Part shown: in pieces, positions 1-7,881 of the stretch | Layout: each line of letters begins with the position of its first letter | How positions within the stretch are numbered: the stretch's first letter is position 1 | Origin: Gracilibacillus alcaliphilus | Lineage (GTDB): Bacteria; Bacillota; Bacilli; Bacillales; Amphibacillaceae | Direction: 5' to 3' | Assembly (NCBI RefSeq): GCF_016909015.1 | Contig: NZ_JAFBFA010000001.1 | Location: 62,001 to 126,000, forward strand | DNA length: 64,000 nucleotides | The notes under the pieces: generated by a model | Databases searched by the model: none | What the model saw: the letters and a program-made list of their open reading frames with translations, nothing else | Told to the model about the DNA's origin: nothing | Position numbers and translations under genes: made by a program

Positions 1-494
1 TCCACAAGCGTGCTATGCTTCAATATTTAGATGAAGAAGAATATACTGATTATTTACATGTACAATTACAACGAGTTCCTTTTTACGTTCACATTCCTGG
101 TCAAGAGGGTGGAGTTGTCTCTAAGGTTGCCGGACAAATTGATGTAAAACCAACTATCCTTAACTTAATTGGCCTGGATGCAGAAGAAGACTTATCATTT
201 GGTACAGATCTGTTTAGCGATGAACGCAAAGACTTTATTGCCTTCCGTGACGGAAGCTTTATCACGGATGACTATGTCTACACGAAGTCACAATGTTTCA
301 ATCGAGAAACAGGTGAACTGATTGAACCTACACCAGAAGATGAGTTAGCGGATCCTGAAGATCCACAAACTGGTTGCGAACCAATGATTGAAAAAGTAGA
401 ACAGGAATTGAATTACTCGGATGAAATCATTTTTGGAGATCTATTCAGATTCTATGATTTCAAAGATGAACAAGCACAGAAAGAGGAAAAATAA
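1..494 (+). CDS. yqgS: LTA synthase family protein (C-terminal part, cut by window edge)
   Basis: The reading frame is open from the left edge (first full codon at base 3) and ends at 494, giving about 160 residues of the C-terminus. The text LQRVPFYVHIPG followed by a D-x-KPTILNLIG segment is typical of the extracellular sulfatase-like domain of polyglycerolphosphate lipoteichoic acid synthases. The family acts outside the membrane, transferring glycerol-phosphate from phosphatidylglycerol. The catalytic Thr and the membrane helices would lie upstream, outside the window. The acidic tail (ELADPEDPQTGCEP) and a lone Cys are visible. The position beside yqgW/yqgX homologues matches B. subtilis yqgS, so I use that symbol; assignment among LtaS paralogues is by synteny only. 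It is followed by a strong terminator. Confidence 0.85.
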   Translation, partial: HKRAMLQYLDEEEYTDYLHVQLQRVPFYVHIPGQEGGVVSKVAGQIDVKPTILNLIGLDAEEDLSFGTDLFSDERKDFIAFRDGSFITDDYVYTKSQCFNRETGELIEPTPEDELADPEDPQTGCEPMIEKVEQELNYSDEIIFGDLFRFYDFKDEQAQKEEK

Positions 495-498
495 ATAT

Positions 499-540
499 AA
501 AAAGGGATGAACAATCAAATCTGTTCATCCCTTTTATTAT
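499..540 (+). terminator. Rho-independent terminator after yqgS
   Basis: A perfect stem AAAGGGATGAACA / TGTTCATCCCTTT with a short loop, then a T-run, lies immediately after the stop codon at 494. Confidence 0.85.
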
Positions 541-616
541 GTGGTTTCCGCTTCGAATTTAGTTTCTTACAGAGCTATCAATGGAAAACATGAGTCACAT
601 GAATAAGATTTTGTGC

Positions 617-645
617 ATAAAAAAAAGCCATACGGCTTTTTATTT
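617..645 (-). terminator. Terminator of the DUF2759 gene
   Basis: Stem AAAAAGCC / GGCTTTTT around a 4-nt loop. On the minus strand it is followed by a T-run, so it ends the transcript of the small gene at 680-859. Confidence 0.7.
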
Positions 646-679
646 AATGGGTAGGACACAAAAGCTACCCTTTTATCGA

Positions 680-859
680 TCAGTCTCCAAAGAAAGGGTG
701 AATCAACTCCCAATACAAGGTTGCGATAGAGAAGAAACCAAATACAAGAGCTGAAATGGCAGCGAAGCCAGCTCCGAGCATATTTTGTGATTTGAACTCG
801 CGAACAACAGCGATTACACACAAAACGGTTACAACCAGTATAATAAAACCTAATTCCAT
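680..859 (-). CDS. yqgW: DUF2759 small membrane protein (YqgW)
   Basis: This 59-residue gene is short enough to be missed by a 60-residue cut-off. The minus strand reads MELGFIILVVTVLCVIAVVR, then a basic/polar link (EFKSQN), a second hydrophobic helix, and the tail HPFFGD before a TGA stop. A GGAGGG ribosome site lies 7 nt before the ATG. Two predicted membrane helices and the position between yqgS and yqgX match YqgW/DUF2759 of Bacillus. The function of the family is unknown. A hairpin terminator follows the stop at 617-645. Confidence 0.85.
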   Translation of the reverse strand: MELGFIILVVTVLCVIAVVREFKSQNMLGAGFAAISALVFGFFSIATLYWELIHPFFGD

Positions 860-1007
860 GATGTGCCCTCCTTACGTTACTAAAAGTAAATACTTTTTCA
901 TGATTACCTTTTACCATTATAATATGTATATAAAACTAATTCATAATTATTTTAAATGATAAGAGAGAATTTGTCTATCAAAACCTTACAAAGGAGTGTT
1001 AGTTTTT

Positions 1008-1625
1008 ATGGAAATCAGACAATTATCATTAGGACCACTAGGCACTAATTGTTATATAGTGGCAAAAAAAAATAAAGCAGTTGTTATTGATCCTTCTGGA
1101 GAGCCAACAGCGATTATCAGAGCCTTACAAGAACTTCAGGTACAACCGCAAGCTATTCTGCTGACACATGCTCATTTTGATCATATAGTTGCTTTAGAGG
1201 AACTGAGAAGTCGATTTGAGATTCCGGTTTATCTGGATAAAGCAGAGAGAGGCTGGTTGGGTGACCCAGAACGAAATGGGTCTGCCTTATTCGGCATGGG
1301 AGAGGTAGCTGTTCGGGAAGCAGACCACTTTTTCTCTGAACCACAACTTAGCTTTGGTGATATCGTGATTTCTATTCGGAAGACACCAGGGCATTCACCA
1401 GGAGGAGTCTCGTTTATCTTTGAAGAAGGACGTTTTGTTGTGTCAGGCGACTGTTTATTTGCTGGAGGTATTGGGCGAACAGATTTATTTGGCGGAGACT
1501 TTGAACAGTTAGAAACAAGTATTAAGGAACAACTATACTCTCTGCCAGATGATTATATTGTTTACCCGGGACACGGACCAGAGACAACGATTAAGTCAGA
1601 ACAAGACAGTAATCCATTTATATGA
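1008..1625 (+). CDS. yqgX: MBL-fold hydrolase YqgX (glyoxalase II-like)
   Basis: A 205-residue metallo-beta-lactamase-fold hydrolase. It shows the THAHFDH metal motif (residues 53-59), GHSPGG (His129), SGD (Asp148) and YPGHG (His189), which together make a dinuclear Zn/Fe site. Family members are thioesterases of the hydroxyacylglutathione hydrolase type. In Bacillus the likely substrates are bacillithiol or methylglyoxal conjugates; that is inference. I chose ATG 1008 because AAAGGAG lies 11 nt upstream. A GTG four codons earlier overlaps that ribosome site and is unlikely. It is monocistronic and ends in the terminator at 1691-1730 that it shares with the convergent gene. Confidence 0.88.
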   Translation: MEIRQLSLGPLGTNCYIVAKKNKAVVIDPSGEPTAIIRALQELQVQPQAILLTHAHFDHIVALEELRSRFEIPVYLDKAERGWLGDPERNGSALFGMGEVAVREADHFFSEPQLSFGDIVISIRKTPGHSPGGVSFIFEEGRFVVSGDCLFAGGIGRTDLFGGDFEQLETSIKEQLYSLPDDYIVYPGHGPETTIKSEQDSNPFI

Positions 1626-1690
1626 TTCTAAAATAAGACTGCCAATAACAGAGCTTTTTACCTTTGTTAGTCCTGTGAAAAAAAAGAAAC

Positions 1691-1730
1691 AAAAACGCTC
1701 TGGTCATAATTGACCAGAGCGTTTTTGTTT
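1691..1730. terminator. Bidirectional terminator between yqgX and yqgY
   Basis: Perfect stem AAAAACGCTCTGGTCA / TGACCAGAGCGTTTTT with a 4-nt loop, placed between two convergent genes, so it can serve both strands. Confidence 0.9.
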
Positions 1731-1973
1731 TTAGTGTCCGAATCCAGGAACAAGAATAAAGTTGGTGTAGAATGTAAATCCAATAAAGAAGATAGTACAG
1801 TAAGCTCCAAATAAATACATATACATTCTTTCCGATAACTTTAAGTATCCAACACCTAAGAAGAACACCGTTTGGGCTAGGAATAGATATGCCATTGTTT
1901 CCATATGTCCAACATAAAACATAACAGTAAAGATTGCTGTCCAAAAAGCAAGCATACGGAAGACCCGATCCAT
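1731..1973 (-). CDS. yqgY: DUF2626 membrane protein (YqgY)
   Basis: An 80-residue, very hydrophobic protein beginning MDRVFRMLAFWTAIFTVMFY, with three predicted membrane helices and a C-terminal FILVPGFGH. A GGAGGG ribosome site precedes the ATG. Sequence type and synteny (next to yqgX, before comG) match the DUF2626/YqgY family of Bacillaceae. Function is unknown; nothing in the sequence suggests a catalytic site. Confidence 0.82.
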   Translation of the reverse strand: MDRVFRMLAFWTAIFTVMFYVGHMETMAYLFLAQTVFFLGVGYLKLSERMYMYLFGAYCTIFFIGFTFYTNFILVPGFGH

Positions 1974-2274
1974 TGCTCCCCCTCCTTTTTAATCACTATG
2001 TATCCATTCTCACAACGCATTAAACCTTATAAAACTAAATGGCATAATGTGTCCTTGAAGAACAGATCATGCGATCATCTTATTCGTTAATGCATTGGAA
2101 AGTATCCATCAGTTTACACAAAGGCACTGACGGAAGTCTCTCCTTATTATAAACGACTCCACATCAAAAGTAAATTATTCTTCAGGAGGATGTTTAAAAA
2201 GTACAATAAAAATACATGGTGACTCTCTGCATTAGCTTACATATGCATGGAAGTCATTACAAATAGTTTGACCT
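1974..2274. other. Intergenic region with MITE-end-like fragment
   Basis: No gene seen. Bases about 2186-2212 (GGATGTTTAAAAAGTACAAT and on) resemble the outer end of the MITE family found elsewhere in the window, with several mismatches. It may be a worn relic. Confidence 0.35.
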
Positions 2275-2640
2275 TTATTCAATAAGATATACATAGGACA
2301 GGCGGGAAGCACCGGTATCTGTTTCTAATTCTAGTTGGTAAGTTGGATATGTTGAAATAGAGGACATTTGTGTAATAGTAATGGTTCCGTCAGGAAATAG
2401 GTAGTGATCGGAAGTGACAGGGGGATTGATTATCGTTAATTGATATCCCTTATGATAAAGCATCTCTAATTTATACTGTTCCTTATTCAATTGCTGCAGT
2501 TCTCTTTCTATCTGGTACTGGTTTATTTGATGAAACGTAATAAAGAGAAGCAAAAGAATAATTATGCTGGTTGTAGGAAATATATAACCGCCATTATTAT
2601 TCCATTTTTTTCGCAAGTATTTTCTCAAAATATTCACCAC
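2275..2640 (-). CDS. comGG: Competence pseudopilin ComGG
   Basis: The last gene of the comG operon, 121 residues. A single N-terminal hydrophobic helix (residues about 20-38) follows a short basic segment (LRKYLRKKWNNNGGY). The remainder is hydrophilic and charged. Unlike the other pseudopilins it lacks a clear prepilin-peptidase GF-TLxE motif, as is also true of B. subtilis ComGG (124 aa), which helps assemble the transformation pseudopilus. The GTG start overlaps the end of comGF by 44 nt, which suggests translational coupling. Assignment rests mainly on operon position, since ComGG is poorly conserved. Confidence 0.75.
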   Translation of the reverse strand: MVNILRKYLRKKWNNNGGYIFPTTSIIILLLLFITFHQINQYQIERELQQLNKEQYKLEMLYHKGYQLTIINPPVTSDHYLFPDGTITITQMSSISTYPTYQLELETDTGASRLSYVYLIE

Positions 2641-3049
2641 TATTCGTATTTACCATTATGACAATATCTTTATCTCGTTCATCGACATGAAAGTCGCGAA
2701 TATTTCTTAGTAATTCTTCATGCCCTGTATAATTGACTTGCCTGCGAATCTTCTGATTGACAAACGAGATACTAACGACATCGCCGGAGTGCTGTATAAA
2801 ATGCAGCTGGTTATTATTTACTTGAACAGAGATTGATAACTGTAATTCAAATTCGATAAGGTGATGGAAGTGATATATTTGCAAACGCTGCTTGTTGTCT
2901 ATTTGCTGCCATTGTCCTATTAATTGTGTCAGCCATGCTAATAAACCGATAAATAAAAGGAGGGATAACAGTACTTCTAACAAGATATACCCACGATTAT
3001 TCCGGTAATAGTAAATATAGGCATTGTGTCGTTTGATCATCTTTTTCAT
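2597..3049 (-). CDS. comGF: Competence pseudopilin-like protein ComGF
   Basis: 150 residues. After a basic, Tyr-rich leader comes RGYILLEVLLSLLLFIGLLA, a type IV pilin-like processing site and membrane helix with Glu at the +5 position. The C-terminal part contains a YTGHEELLRNIRDFHV stretch typical of ComGF (PF15980). It overlaps both comGE and comGG. ComGF is a minor component needed to assemble the ComGC pseudopilus for DNA uptake. An alternative start three codons later (ATG at about 3040) cannot be excluded. Confidence 0.82.
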   Translation of the reverse strand: MKKMIKRHNAYIYYYRNNRGYILLEVLLSLLLFIGLLAWLTQLIGQWQQIDNKQRLQIYHFHHLIEFELQLSISVQVNNNQLHFIQHSGDVVSISFVNQKIRRQVNYTGHEELLRNIRDFHVDERDKDIVIMVNTNSGEYFEKILAKKME

Positions 3050-3341
3050 TTAGCCAAGTCACACACCCTTTTAATAAATCTGAAGAATCAGTTATTTCAA
3101 GTGTCAATGGTTGGTTAGTGATCTCATGATAGGTCGTATATATGGGAAACTGCTTGGAGAGCCATGCCTCATGAAGCCTTTCAGACAGAAAATAGAGGGC
3201 ATAATCTCTCTCAGTCAGGACTTTTTGTTCTAGAAGAACATGATACTGAAGGGGGAGCAGTGTGAAACAACTCCCTAAAAAAATTGAGATGGCAATTAAG
3301 GCTTCTAACATATAGAAGCCCGATTGCTTATCTTTTTTCAC
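2997..3341 (-). CDS. comGE: Competence minor pseudopilin ComGE
   Basis: 114 residues with the start placed at a GTG preceded by AAGGAGGATGTTATA (8-nt spacing); an upstream in-frame TTG would overlap that ribosome site. The processing region is QSGFYMLEALIAISIFLGS (Gly-Phe, then Glu at +5), a standard prepilin-peptidase target for ComC. The rest is a short globular domain with several Cys (CFT, KGC, TTQC). It is coupled by overlap to comGD upstream and comGF downstream. Role: minor pseudopilin in the competence pseudopilus. Confidence 0.8.
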   Translation of the reverse strand: MKKDKQSGFYMLEALIAISIFLGSCFTLLPLQYHVLLEQKVLTERDYALYFLSERLHEAWLSKQFPIYTTYHEITNQPLTLEITDSSDLLKGCVTWLNEKDDQTTQCLYLLLPE

Positions 3342-3768
3342 TATAACATCCTCCTTTTCCAAAAGGACACGTAATCGTCACAATGCTATGATTTGTTGTA
3401 ATGCGCATAGCACCAGGTTTTCTAATGTTGCCAGTACGTGAGAATTCAATGATTCTGCCTAATGAGTTGGTTTGAATCTTCCATGTACTTGGCAGGTTTC
3501 GTTCGATCAAAATACGCCCCCATCCTTTTTGACGAATCGTATATTTGTTTTGCAGAGGGTTCATTTCTAGATAAACATTGTCTTTCTGTGTGAGTGATAA
3601 TTGCTGCAGGTATAGAAGGTCTTGATGGAATTGTTGCTGAAAGCTTTGATATTGAATGGAGTCAAAACCTCTGAGGAGTAGAGAGCTGCTTATTATAAGC
3701 AGAAAGCTGATTATCGCTAAGGAAAAAAGAAGTTCCACTAATGTAAAGCCAGCTTGCTGATTTTTCAT
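3328..3768 (-). CDS. comGD: Competence minor pseudopilin ComGD
   Basis: 146 residues with a textbook type IV pilin N-terminus, QQAGFTLVELLFSLAIISFL: the prepilin peptidase cuts after Gly, and Glu5 is conserved. The C-terminal part resembles GspH/FimT-type pseudopilins (FSRTGNIRKPGAMRI). The start ATG overlaps the stop of comGC (ATGA-type coupling). ComGD is a minor subunit of the pseudopilus that gives transforming DNA access to ComEA at the membrane. Confidence 0.87.
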   Translation of the reverse strand: MKNQQAGFTLVELLFSLAIISFLLIISSSLLLRGFDSIQYQSFQQQFHQDLLYLQQLSLTQKDNVYLEMNPLQNKYTIRQKGWGRILIERNLPSTWKIQTNSLGRIIEFSRTGNIRKPGAMRITTNHSIVTITCPFGKGGCYSEKR

Positions 3769-4067
3769 CGACTTAGAATTTTTAATTGATTATTATCAAA
3801 GCCAATATATTTACTGCCATTACTGCATTCAGTGGTTTCCAGATAGCCTTCTCTGACAAGTTCATCCAAGTTGGTTGGCTTTTTTCCTTGATCGATTTCA
3901 TAAGCCAGCACTTGGTTCTCCGCCATCTGCAGTAAAGCTTCACAACCCTTGGTATTAATATTGTCACTTTTATTAGCTAGATTAGGAATGAATAAAATTA
4001 ACAAAATACTGATTACGGCAAGGACGATTAACATTTCGATTAATGTGAACCCTTTTTCGTTACGCAT
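3765..4067 (-). CDS. comGC: Major competence pseudopilin ComGC
   Basis: A 100-residue major pseudopilin: MRNEKGFTLIEMLIVLAVIS gives a short leader, a prepilin-peptidase site after Gly6 and the hydrophobic helix. Two Cys (CEALLQM and ECSNGS) are positioned for the intramolecular disulfide described for B. subtilis ComGC, made by BdbDC. The AAAGGAGG ribosome site is 8 nt from ATG. As in other Bacillaceae it follows comGB at a short distance (18 nt), in the operon order GA-GB-GC-GD-GE-GF-GG. Confidence 0.92.
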   Translation of the reverse strand: MRNEKGFTLIEMLIVLAVISILLILFIPNLANKSDNINTKGCEALLQMAENQVLAYEIDQGKKPTNLDELVREGYLETTECSNGSKYIGFDNNQLKILSR

Positions 4068-4085
4068 AGAAAACCCTCCTTTAAT

Positions 4086-5129
4086 TTATAGGCTGTTCAT
4101 ATAATCAAACATCGGAAGCATTAAAGCTAAATAAACAAATACAATAAATAATGCGAGCACGCTAAGTAAAAAAGGCTGTAAAAAGCCCATCCATTTCTTT
4201 ACATAGTTCTCTAATGAGCGAATTAAATGTTCAGCATAAAGGTTTAAATCACTTTCTAACTGGGATTGATTACGATCTTTAGACATAATGTGACCTAATT
4301 GATCGGTTAATAATTGACATTGAGGTAAGATCGAGGTATAGCTGTATCCTTTGGCCAAGTGTTCACTGATCATAGCGGCATAGTAGGGGATGATATCTTC
4401 TTTATCTTCAGCTTTCATAATTTGCAGGCATTCATTAATAGTTAAACCGCTCGTAAGTAAGCTGGAGAGGTGGATGGCAAAAAGATAGGTCGTGTTCATT
4501 CGTTTATAATGTTTGTAAATAGGAAGATGGTTACATATATCAATTTTTCTTTCTAAAGGGAGAATCTGGCGAATGGAGTAACCACAAACCAACATTATAC
4601 CGCTGAGAAGTATACATCCAATTATTCCGTAGAAAAGGAAATTGATGACTAATTCAGCACTGATAAACATAAATTGAACATTGGCGTTGTTGCCTATTAA
4701 TTGGGCAAATGAGGGGAAAATCGAGGTTTTCATAAAAAACAAAATAACAATAAAGAAACTGAATAAAAGTAAAGGGTAACGCGATAATTTTTTTAGTTTG
4801 TCGATAAATTCTTTCCGTTGCTGAAGCAAGGTACAACAATGTTCCAATCCTTTAGCCAAATTATCATGCTGTAAGGCAAGTGTTAAAAATTGGATGACTT
4901 CTTTATTAAAGTGAACATTGGATAAACTTTCTACAAAGGTGTTCCCGTTCTGCAAGGACTGCTGTATCGAAGAGGCGACTGACTGATAGTTCTTATCCCA
5001 CATGAGTATTTCTAAGACATCATTCAAACTGTAACCACTTTTAAATAGCTGTTGAAATCGATAAAGGATATAATGTTGATCATGCAGACTTAATGAGGTT
5101 CTGTTTCTATAGATGGCTCGTAAATCCAT
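4086..5129 (-). CDS. comGB: Competence pilus assembly membrane protein ComGB
   Basis: A 347-residue polytopic protein of the type II secretion F / PilC family. Two repeated T2SF domains are each followed by a hydrophobic segment: helices near residues 115-135, 165-190 and a C-terminal one ending MFDYMNSL. Start ATG 5129 has GAAAGG 9 nt upstream; a TTG two codons earlier is a poorer choice. It is the platform protein on which the ComGA ATPase acts to polymerise ComGC. It overlaps comGA by 23 nt. Confidence 0.9.
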   Translation of the reverse strand: MDLRAIYRNRTSLSLHDQHYILYRFQQLFKSGYSLNDVLEILMWDKNYQSVASSIQQSLQNGNTFVESLSNVHFNKEVIQFLTLALQHDNLAKGLEHCCTLLQQRKEFIDKLKKLSRYPLLLFSFFIVILFFMKTSIFPSFAQLIGNNANVQFMFISAELVINFLFYGIIGCILLSGIMLVCGYSIRQILPLERKIDICNHLPIYKHYKRMNTTYLFAIHLSSLLTSGLTINECLQIMKAEDKEDIIPYYAAMISEHLAKGYSYTSILPQCQLLTDQLGHIMSKDRNQSQLESDLNLYAEHLIRSLENYVKKWMGFLQPFLLSVLALFIVFVYLALMLPMFDYMNSL

Positions 5130-6093
5130 AAGCAAAGGCCTTTCTTTTTAGTTGTTGAAACGAAGTTTGACGAGACAATGGCTGTCGTGTTAAGACCTGT
5201 TGAATCTGTTCCTGATCAAGAAATTCCATGATTGCCCTTCGTTTATTGTGTTGATTAGAGGTGTCTAGCGATAGAAGTTGTATCGAAGCGACAGAAAGCA
5301 GGTTGTGTTCTAATTCAATTGAAGAAACCCCCATTTCTTCAAGCCTGTGAATCGTGCCGACAGCGTCCCTTGCATGTAAGGTAGATAGCACTAAATGTCC
5401 GGTGCTGGCAGCACGAAAAGCAAAATGAGCTGTTGGGGCATCCCTGATTTCCCCTACCATAATGATATCCGGATCATGACGCAAGGCGGCTTTGAGACCG
5501 GCATCATAAGTCATTCCCGCTTTGTCATTGATTTGAAGCTGCAAGATATTGGCGACCCTTTTTTCAATGGGGTCCTCTAATGTAATTGTTTGGTATTGCT
5601 TCTGTTCCATATAGGCTTTGATCAGGGCATACAGTAGTGTCGTTTTGCCAGTTCCAGTGGCTCCGGTTAGTAGAATTAACCCTGAGCGATAGGTTAGCCA
5701 TTGATAAATTTGCTGTAATTGAAAAGGGAAAAGAAACAAATGGGGGAGGTCTTGCGTGTGCTGCTGCGGAAGAATTCGAATCGCCAAGCTCTCGTTGGTC
5801 GGAGTGGGTAGGATTGACAAACGCAAAGAGTAAGATTGGCCGTGATTTTCCAAGTAGATAGCACCTTGCTGAGGTTTCCTGCTTTCTCCAATGTCCATAT
5901 TGCCGATGTATTTGTAATAAGAAAGTATCATCATATACTGTTGACAGGACAAGGAAGTATGGTATTGGCGATTTCCATTGCAACGAAAATAAATCGAGAT
6001 TTTGTTGCGGTCAGGGACAAAGTGAATATCTGAAGCATGTGCATGAATCGCCGTATGAACAAGCTGATTAGAAAGGTCGGCAGCCTTTGACAA
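5107..6093 (-). CDS. comGA: Competence pilus ATPase ComGA
   Basis: A GspE/PilB-type secretion ATPase. It has an N-terminal ASDIHFVP motif, Walker A GATGTGKTT (near residue 146), the Asp box around LEDPIE, and the Walker B region DPDIIMVGEIRD, then the His box (STLHARDA). I place the start at TTG 6093, with AGGAGGTG about 9 nt upstream; the in-frame GTG at 6105 sits inside that ribosome site. This also matches the N-terminus of B. subtilis ComGA. At 328 residues it is shorter than B. subtilis (356), and the C-terminal Cys cluster seen there is absent. It powers pseudopilus assembly in the cytoplasm. Confidence 0.9.
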   Translation of the reverse strand: MSKAADLSNQLVHTAIHAHASDIHFVPDRNKISIYFRCNGNRQYHTSLSCQQYMMILSYYKYIGNMDIGESRKPQQGAIYLENHGQSYSLRLSILPTPTNESLAIRILPQQHTQDLPHLFLFPFQLQQIYQWLTYRSGLILLTGATGTGKTTLLYALIKAYMEQKQYQTITLEDPIEKRVANILQLQINDKAGMTYDAGLKAALRHDPDIIMVGEIRDAPTAHFAFRAASTGHLVLSTLHARDAVGTIHRLEEMGVSSIELEHNLLSVASIQLLSLDTSNQHNKRRAIMEFLDQEQIQQVLTRQPLSRQTSFQQLKRKAFAYGFTSHL

Positions 6094-6151
6094 AATATAT
6101 TTCACCTCCTATTTTTTCGTGGTACAATACATATATTCGACAGCCGATCCA

Positions 6152-6181
6152 ATAATCCTGCAATCATTTTTAAATTTGCAA
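6152..6181 (-). promoter_or_regulatory. Candidate comG promoter
   Basis: On the minus strand TTGCAA (6176-6181) and GATTAT (6152-6157) are spaced by 18 nt, about 60 nt before comGA. I saw no clean AAAA-N5-TTTT pair of the ComK type in this 137-nt divergent spacer, only AT-rich tracts, so competence control cannot be confirmed by eye. Confidence 0.35.
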
Positions 6182-6230
6182 AAAAAATGGATTGGCCCGT
6201 TAACAAGATCATTATTAAAAGGAGGGCATT

Positions 6231-6728
6231 ATGAAGAGTCTTTATTTAGTTGGGTTTATGGGAAGTGGAAAGACGAGCGTGGCCGCAGAACTCCATCATA
6301 AATTAGGCTGGCTGGTGGAAGATATGGATGCCTTAATCGAGCAAGCGTATCAAACAACGATCCCAGAAGTTTTTAAAGAGAAAGGGGAAGAAACCTTTCG
6401 GCAATATGAAACAGAAATATTGAAACAAACCACAAAAGAAAACACCATAGTCTCCACAGGTGGTGGTGTAATCCAGAAAGAGTACAACAGGAACTGGCTA
6501 AAAACGCACGGCAAGGTGATTTACCTATCCACATCTTGGGAAGAAATTAAGCGCAGGCTGGTTGACGATGAGAATCGTCCAATTTGGAATAACCAAGATC
6601 GTGATAAAGAGAGCTTGTTGGTGTCACGCCTTCCTTATTACATAGAGGTTGCCGATATTATTGTAGAAACAGATGGAAAAACAACAGAACAAATTGCAAC
6701 TGAAATTATCTCACATCTCCATGAATAG
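6231..6728 (+). CDS. aroK: Shikimate kinase
   Basis: A 165-residue shikimate kinase converting shikimate to shikimate-3-phosphate with ATP in the chorismate pathway. Visible motifs are the P-loop GFMGSGKT (8-15), the substrate Asp in EDMDALIE, GEETFRQYE, STGGGVI (the GGG shikimate contact) and ENRPIW in the lid. An AAGGAGGG ribosome site precedes ATG 6231. It is divergent from comG and followed by yqzE. In B. subtilis aroK lies elsewhere, so its position here is a lineage feature. aroQ, another gene of the same pathway, lies 7 kb downstream. Confidence 0.93.
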   Translation: MKSLYLVGFMGSGKTSVAAELHHKLGWLVEDMDALIEQAYQTTIPEVFKEKGEETFRQYETEILKQTTKENTIVSTGGGVIQKEYNRNWLKTHGKVIYLSTSWEEIKRRLVDDENRPIWNNQDRDKESLLVSRLPYYIEVADIIVETDGKTTEQIATEIISHLHE

Positions 6729-6774
6729 CCGTTTGGATAATAGGTTAAGCTAATGGTAAAAAGGGTGAGAAGTT

Positions 6775-6978
6775 ATGCCAAATAACGAGTATATTAAATA
6801 TATGACACAGAGAGTGGTCAAGTATATTGATACACCTAAAGATCAGCGGAAGCAGTTAAAGCAAGAAAAAAAACAAGTGGAAGTTCCTTATTCTAATAAA
6901 TGGTTTGGCATCCTGCCATTTGCTTTTCGATTAATGGTTATAGAACGGAAACGGAAAAGAAAAGACAGCACTTCATAA
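6775..6978 (+). CDS. yqzE: YqzE family protein
   Basis: A 67-residue basic protein: an N-terminal NEYIKYMTQRVVKYIDTPKD block, a Lys/Gln-rich linker, then NKWFGILPFAFRLMV and a basic tail. These blocks characterise the small YqzE family, which sits next to comG in Bacillus and is reported to be under ComK control there. Function is unknown. The hydrophobic WFGILPFAF segment is too short to be sure of membrane insertion. Confidence 0.85.
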   Translation: MPNNEYIKYMTQRVVKYIDTPKDQRKQLKQEKKQVEVPYSNKWFGILPFAFRLMVIERKRKRKDSTS

Positions 6979-7055
6979 AAAAGATGAGACTTGCTTTTTT
7001 ATGAAAAACATGGTTTATCACCACACCATTGAAGTCTGTATTAAAATCGTGCAAA

Positions 7056-7100
7056 AAATAATCGGAACTAATCCATAAACGGATCGGTTCCGATTATTTT
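7056..7100. terminator. Bidirectional terminator between yqzE and yqhG
   Basis: Stem AATAATCGGAAC / GTTCCGATTATT closing an 18-nt loop, with A/T runs on both sides, between convergent genes. Confidence 0.85.
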
Positions 7101-7101
7101 A

Positions 7102-7881
7102 TTAAAAATTGCTGCTTGTGCTATCAGTTAGATAAAACAATCCTGCATTGTGGACAGTGAGTTGAATCCGAGGGGAGAGACGTTCGCGAAGTTGTTGTTC
7201 TTCTTTGGCAAGTTGTTCTTCACGTTCTGCAAAAAAATACCTCAGAAGCTGCAATTCCTCTTCTAAAGAAGTATTAGCTTCTTGAATCCATTGATTATCT
7301 TGATCAAGCAGCTGATTTTCAACATATTGAAATACACGCTGGAAACCACTCTTTGGTTTAATTAAGGGGGAAATGGTATAACAATAATCCTCTATACGTC
7401 TGCCCCATGTGACAGTTGCTAAGCGATCCATCATTTGGGTAACGAGCTGTCCATTAATTAATTGAAGGCCGATAGAATGTAGCTGTTCTTTGGTTTGTTT
7501 GCCATAGTATTGAACCCGGACATTGACAAGGAGCCAAGGTAATAAGGCTTTTCTTTGTTCGCTAGTTGTTGTTTCGTATAAGACAGTAAATTTTGCGGTT
7601 TGGCCAAGATATTGAAAGATTTGCTGCAATCGCGGACTGCCATAGTGTATCCATTCTTTCTCTTTATTTTCCGGCTGTGTGCCTGTATCTAAATGCAAGG
7701 ACATAGGTTCACCAGTTCTGCCGATCTTATCCATATAATGCCAATAAAAAGGGCGGTTCATTAATGCTTGATCTAGTTCGCGTGTCAGTTGAATAGATAA
7801 CTCCGTTTGATTCACTTTGGTGACTTGACATTGCTTACTTGAGAAAAATTGATATAAAAATTCTTGCAGATTATCTATCAT
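7102..7881 (-). CDS. yqhG: YqhG family protein of unknown function
   Basis: A 259-residue soluble protein with no signal peptide and no recognisable catalytic motif. It has a coiled-coil-prone stretch near the C-terminus (EELQLLRYFFAEREEQLAKEE) and frequent aromatic residues. Position and length match B. subtilis YqhG (PF11079), always paired with the helicase gene yqhH. Its start overlaps the yqhH stop by 4 nt, so the two are translationally coupled. A role as partner of YqhH is inference from this coupling. Confidence 0.85.
   Translation of the reverse strand: MIDNLQEFLYQFFSSKQCQVTKVNQTELSIQLTRELDQALMNRPFYWHYMDKIGRTGEPMSLHLDTGTQPENKEKEWIHYGSPRLQQIFQYLGQTAKFTVLYETTTSEQRKALLPWLLVNVRVQYYGKQTKEQLHSIGLQLINGQLVTQMMDRLATVTWGRRIEDYCYTISPLIKPKSGFQRVFQYVENQLLDQDNQWIQEANTSLEEELQLLRYFFAEREEQLAKEEQQLRERLSPRIQLTVHNAGLFYLTDSTSSNF

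Noticed and set aside
567..917. 116-codon minus-strand open frame
   Set aside because: It is out of frame with the true 59-residue DUF2759 gene at 680-859, has an odd Cys/Arg-rich composition and no ribosome site.
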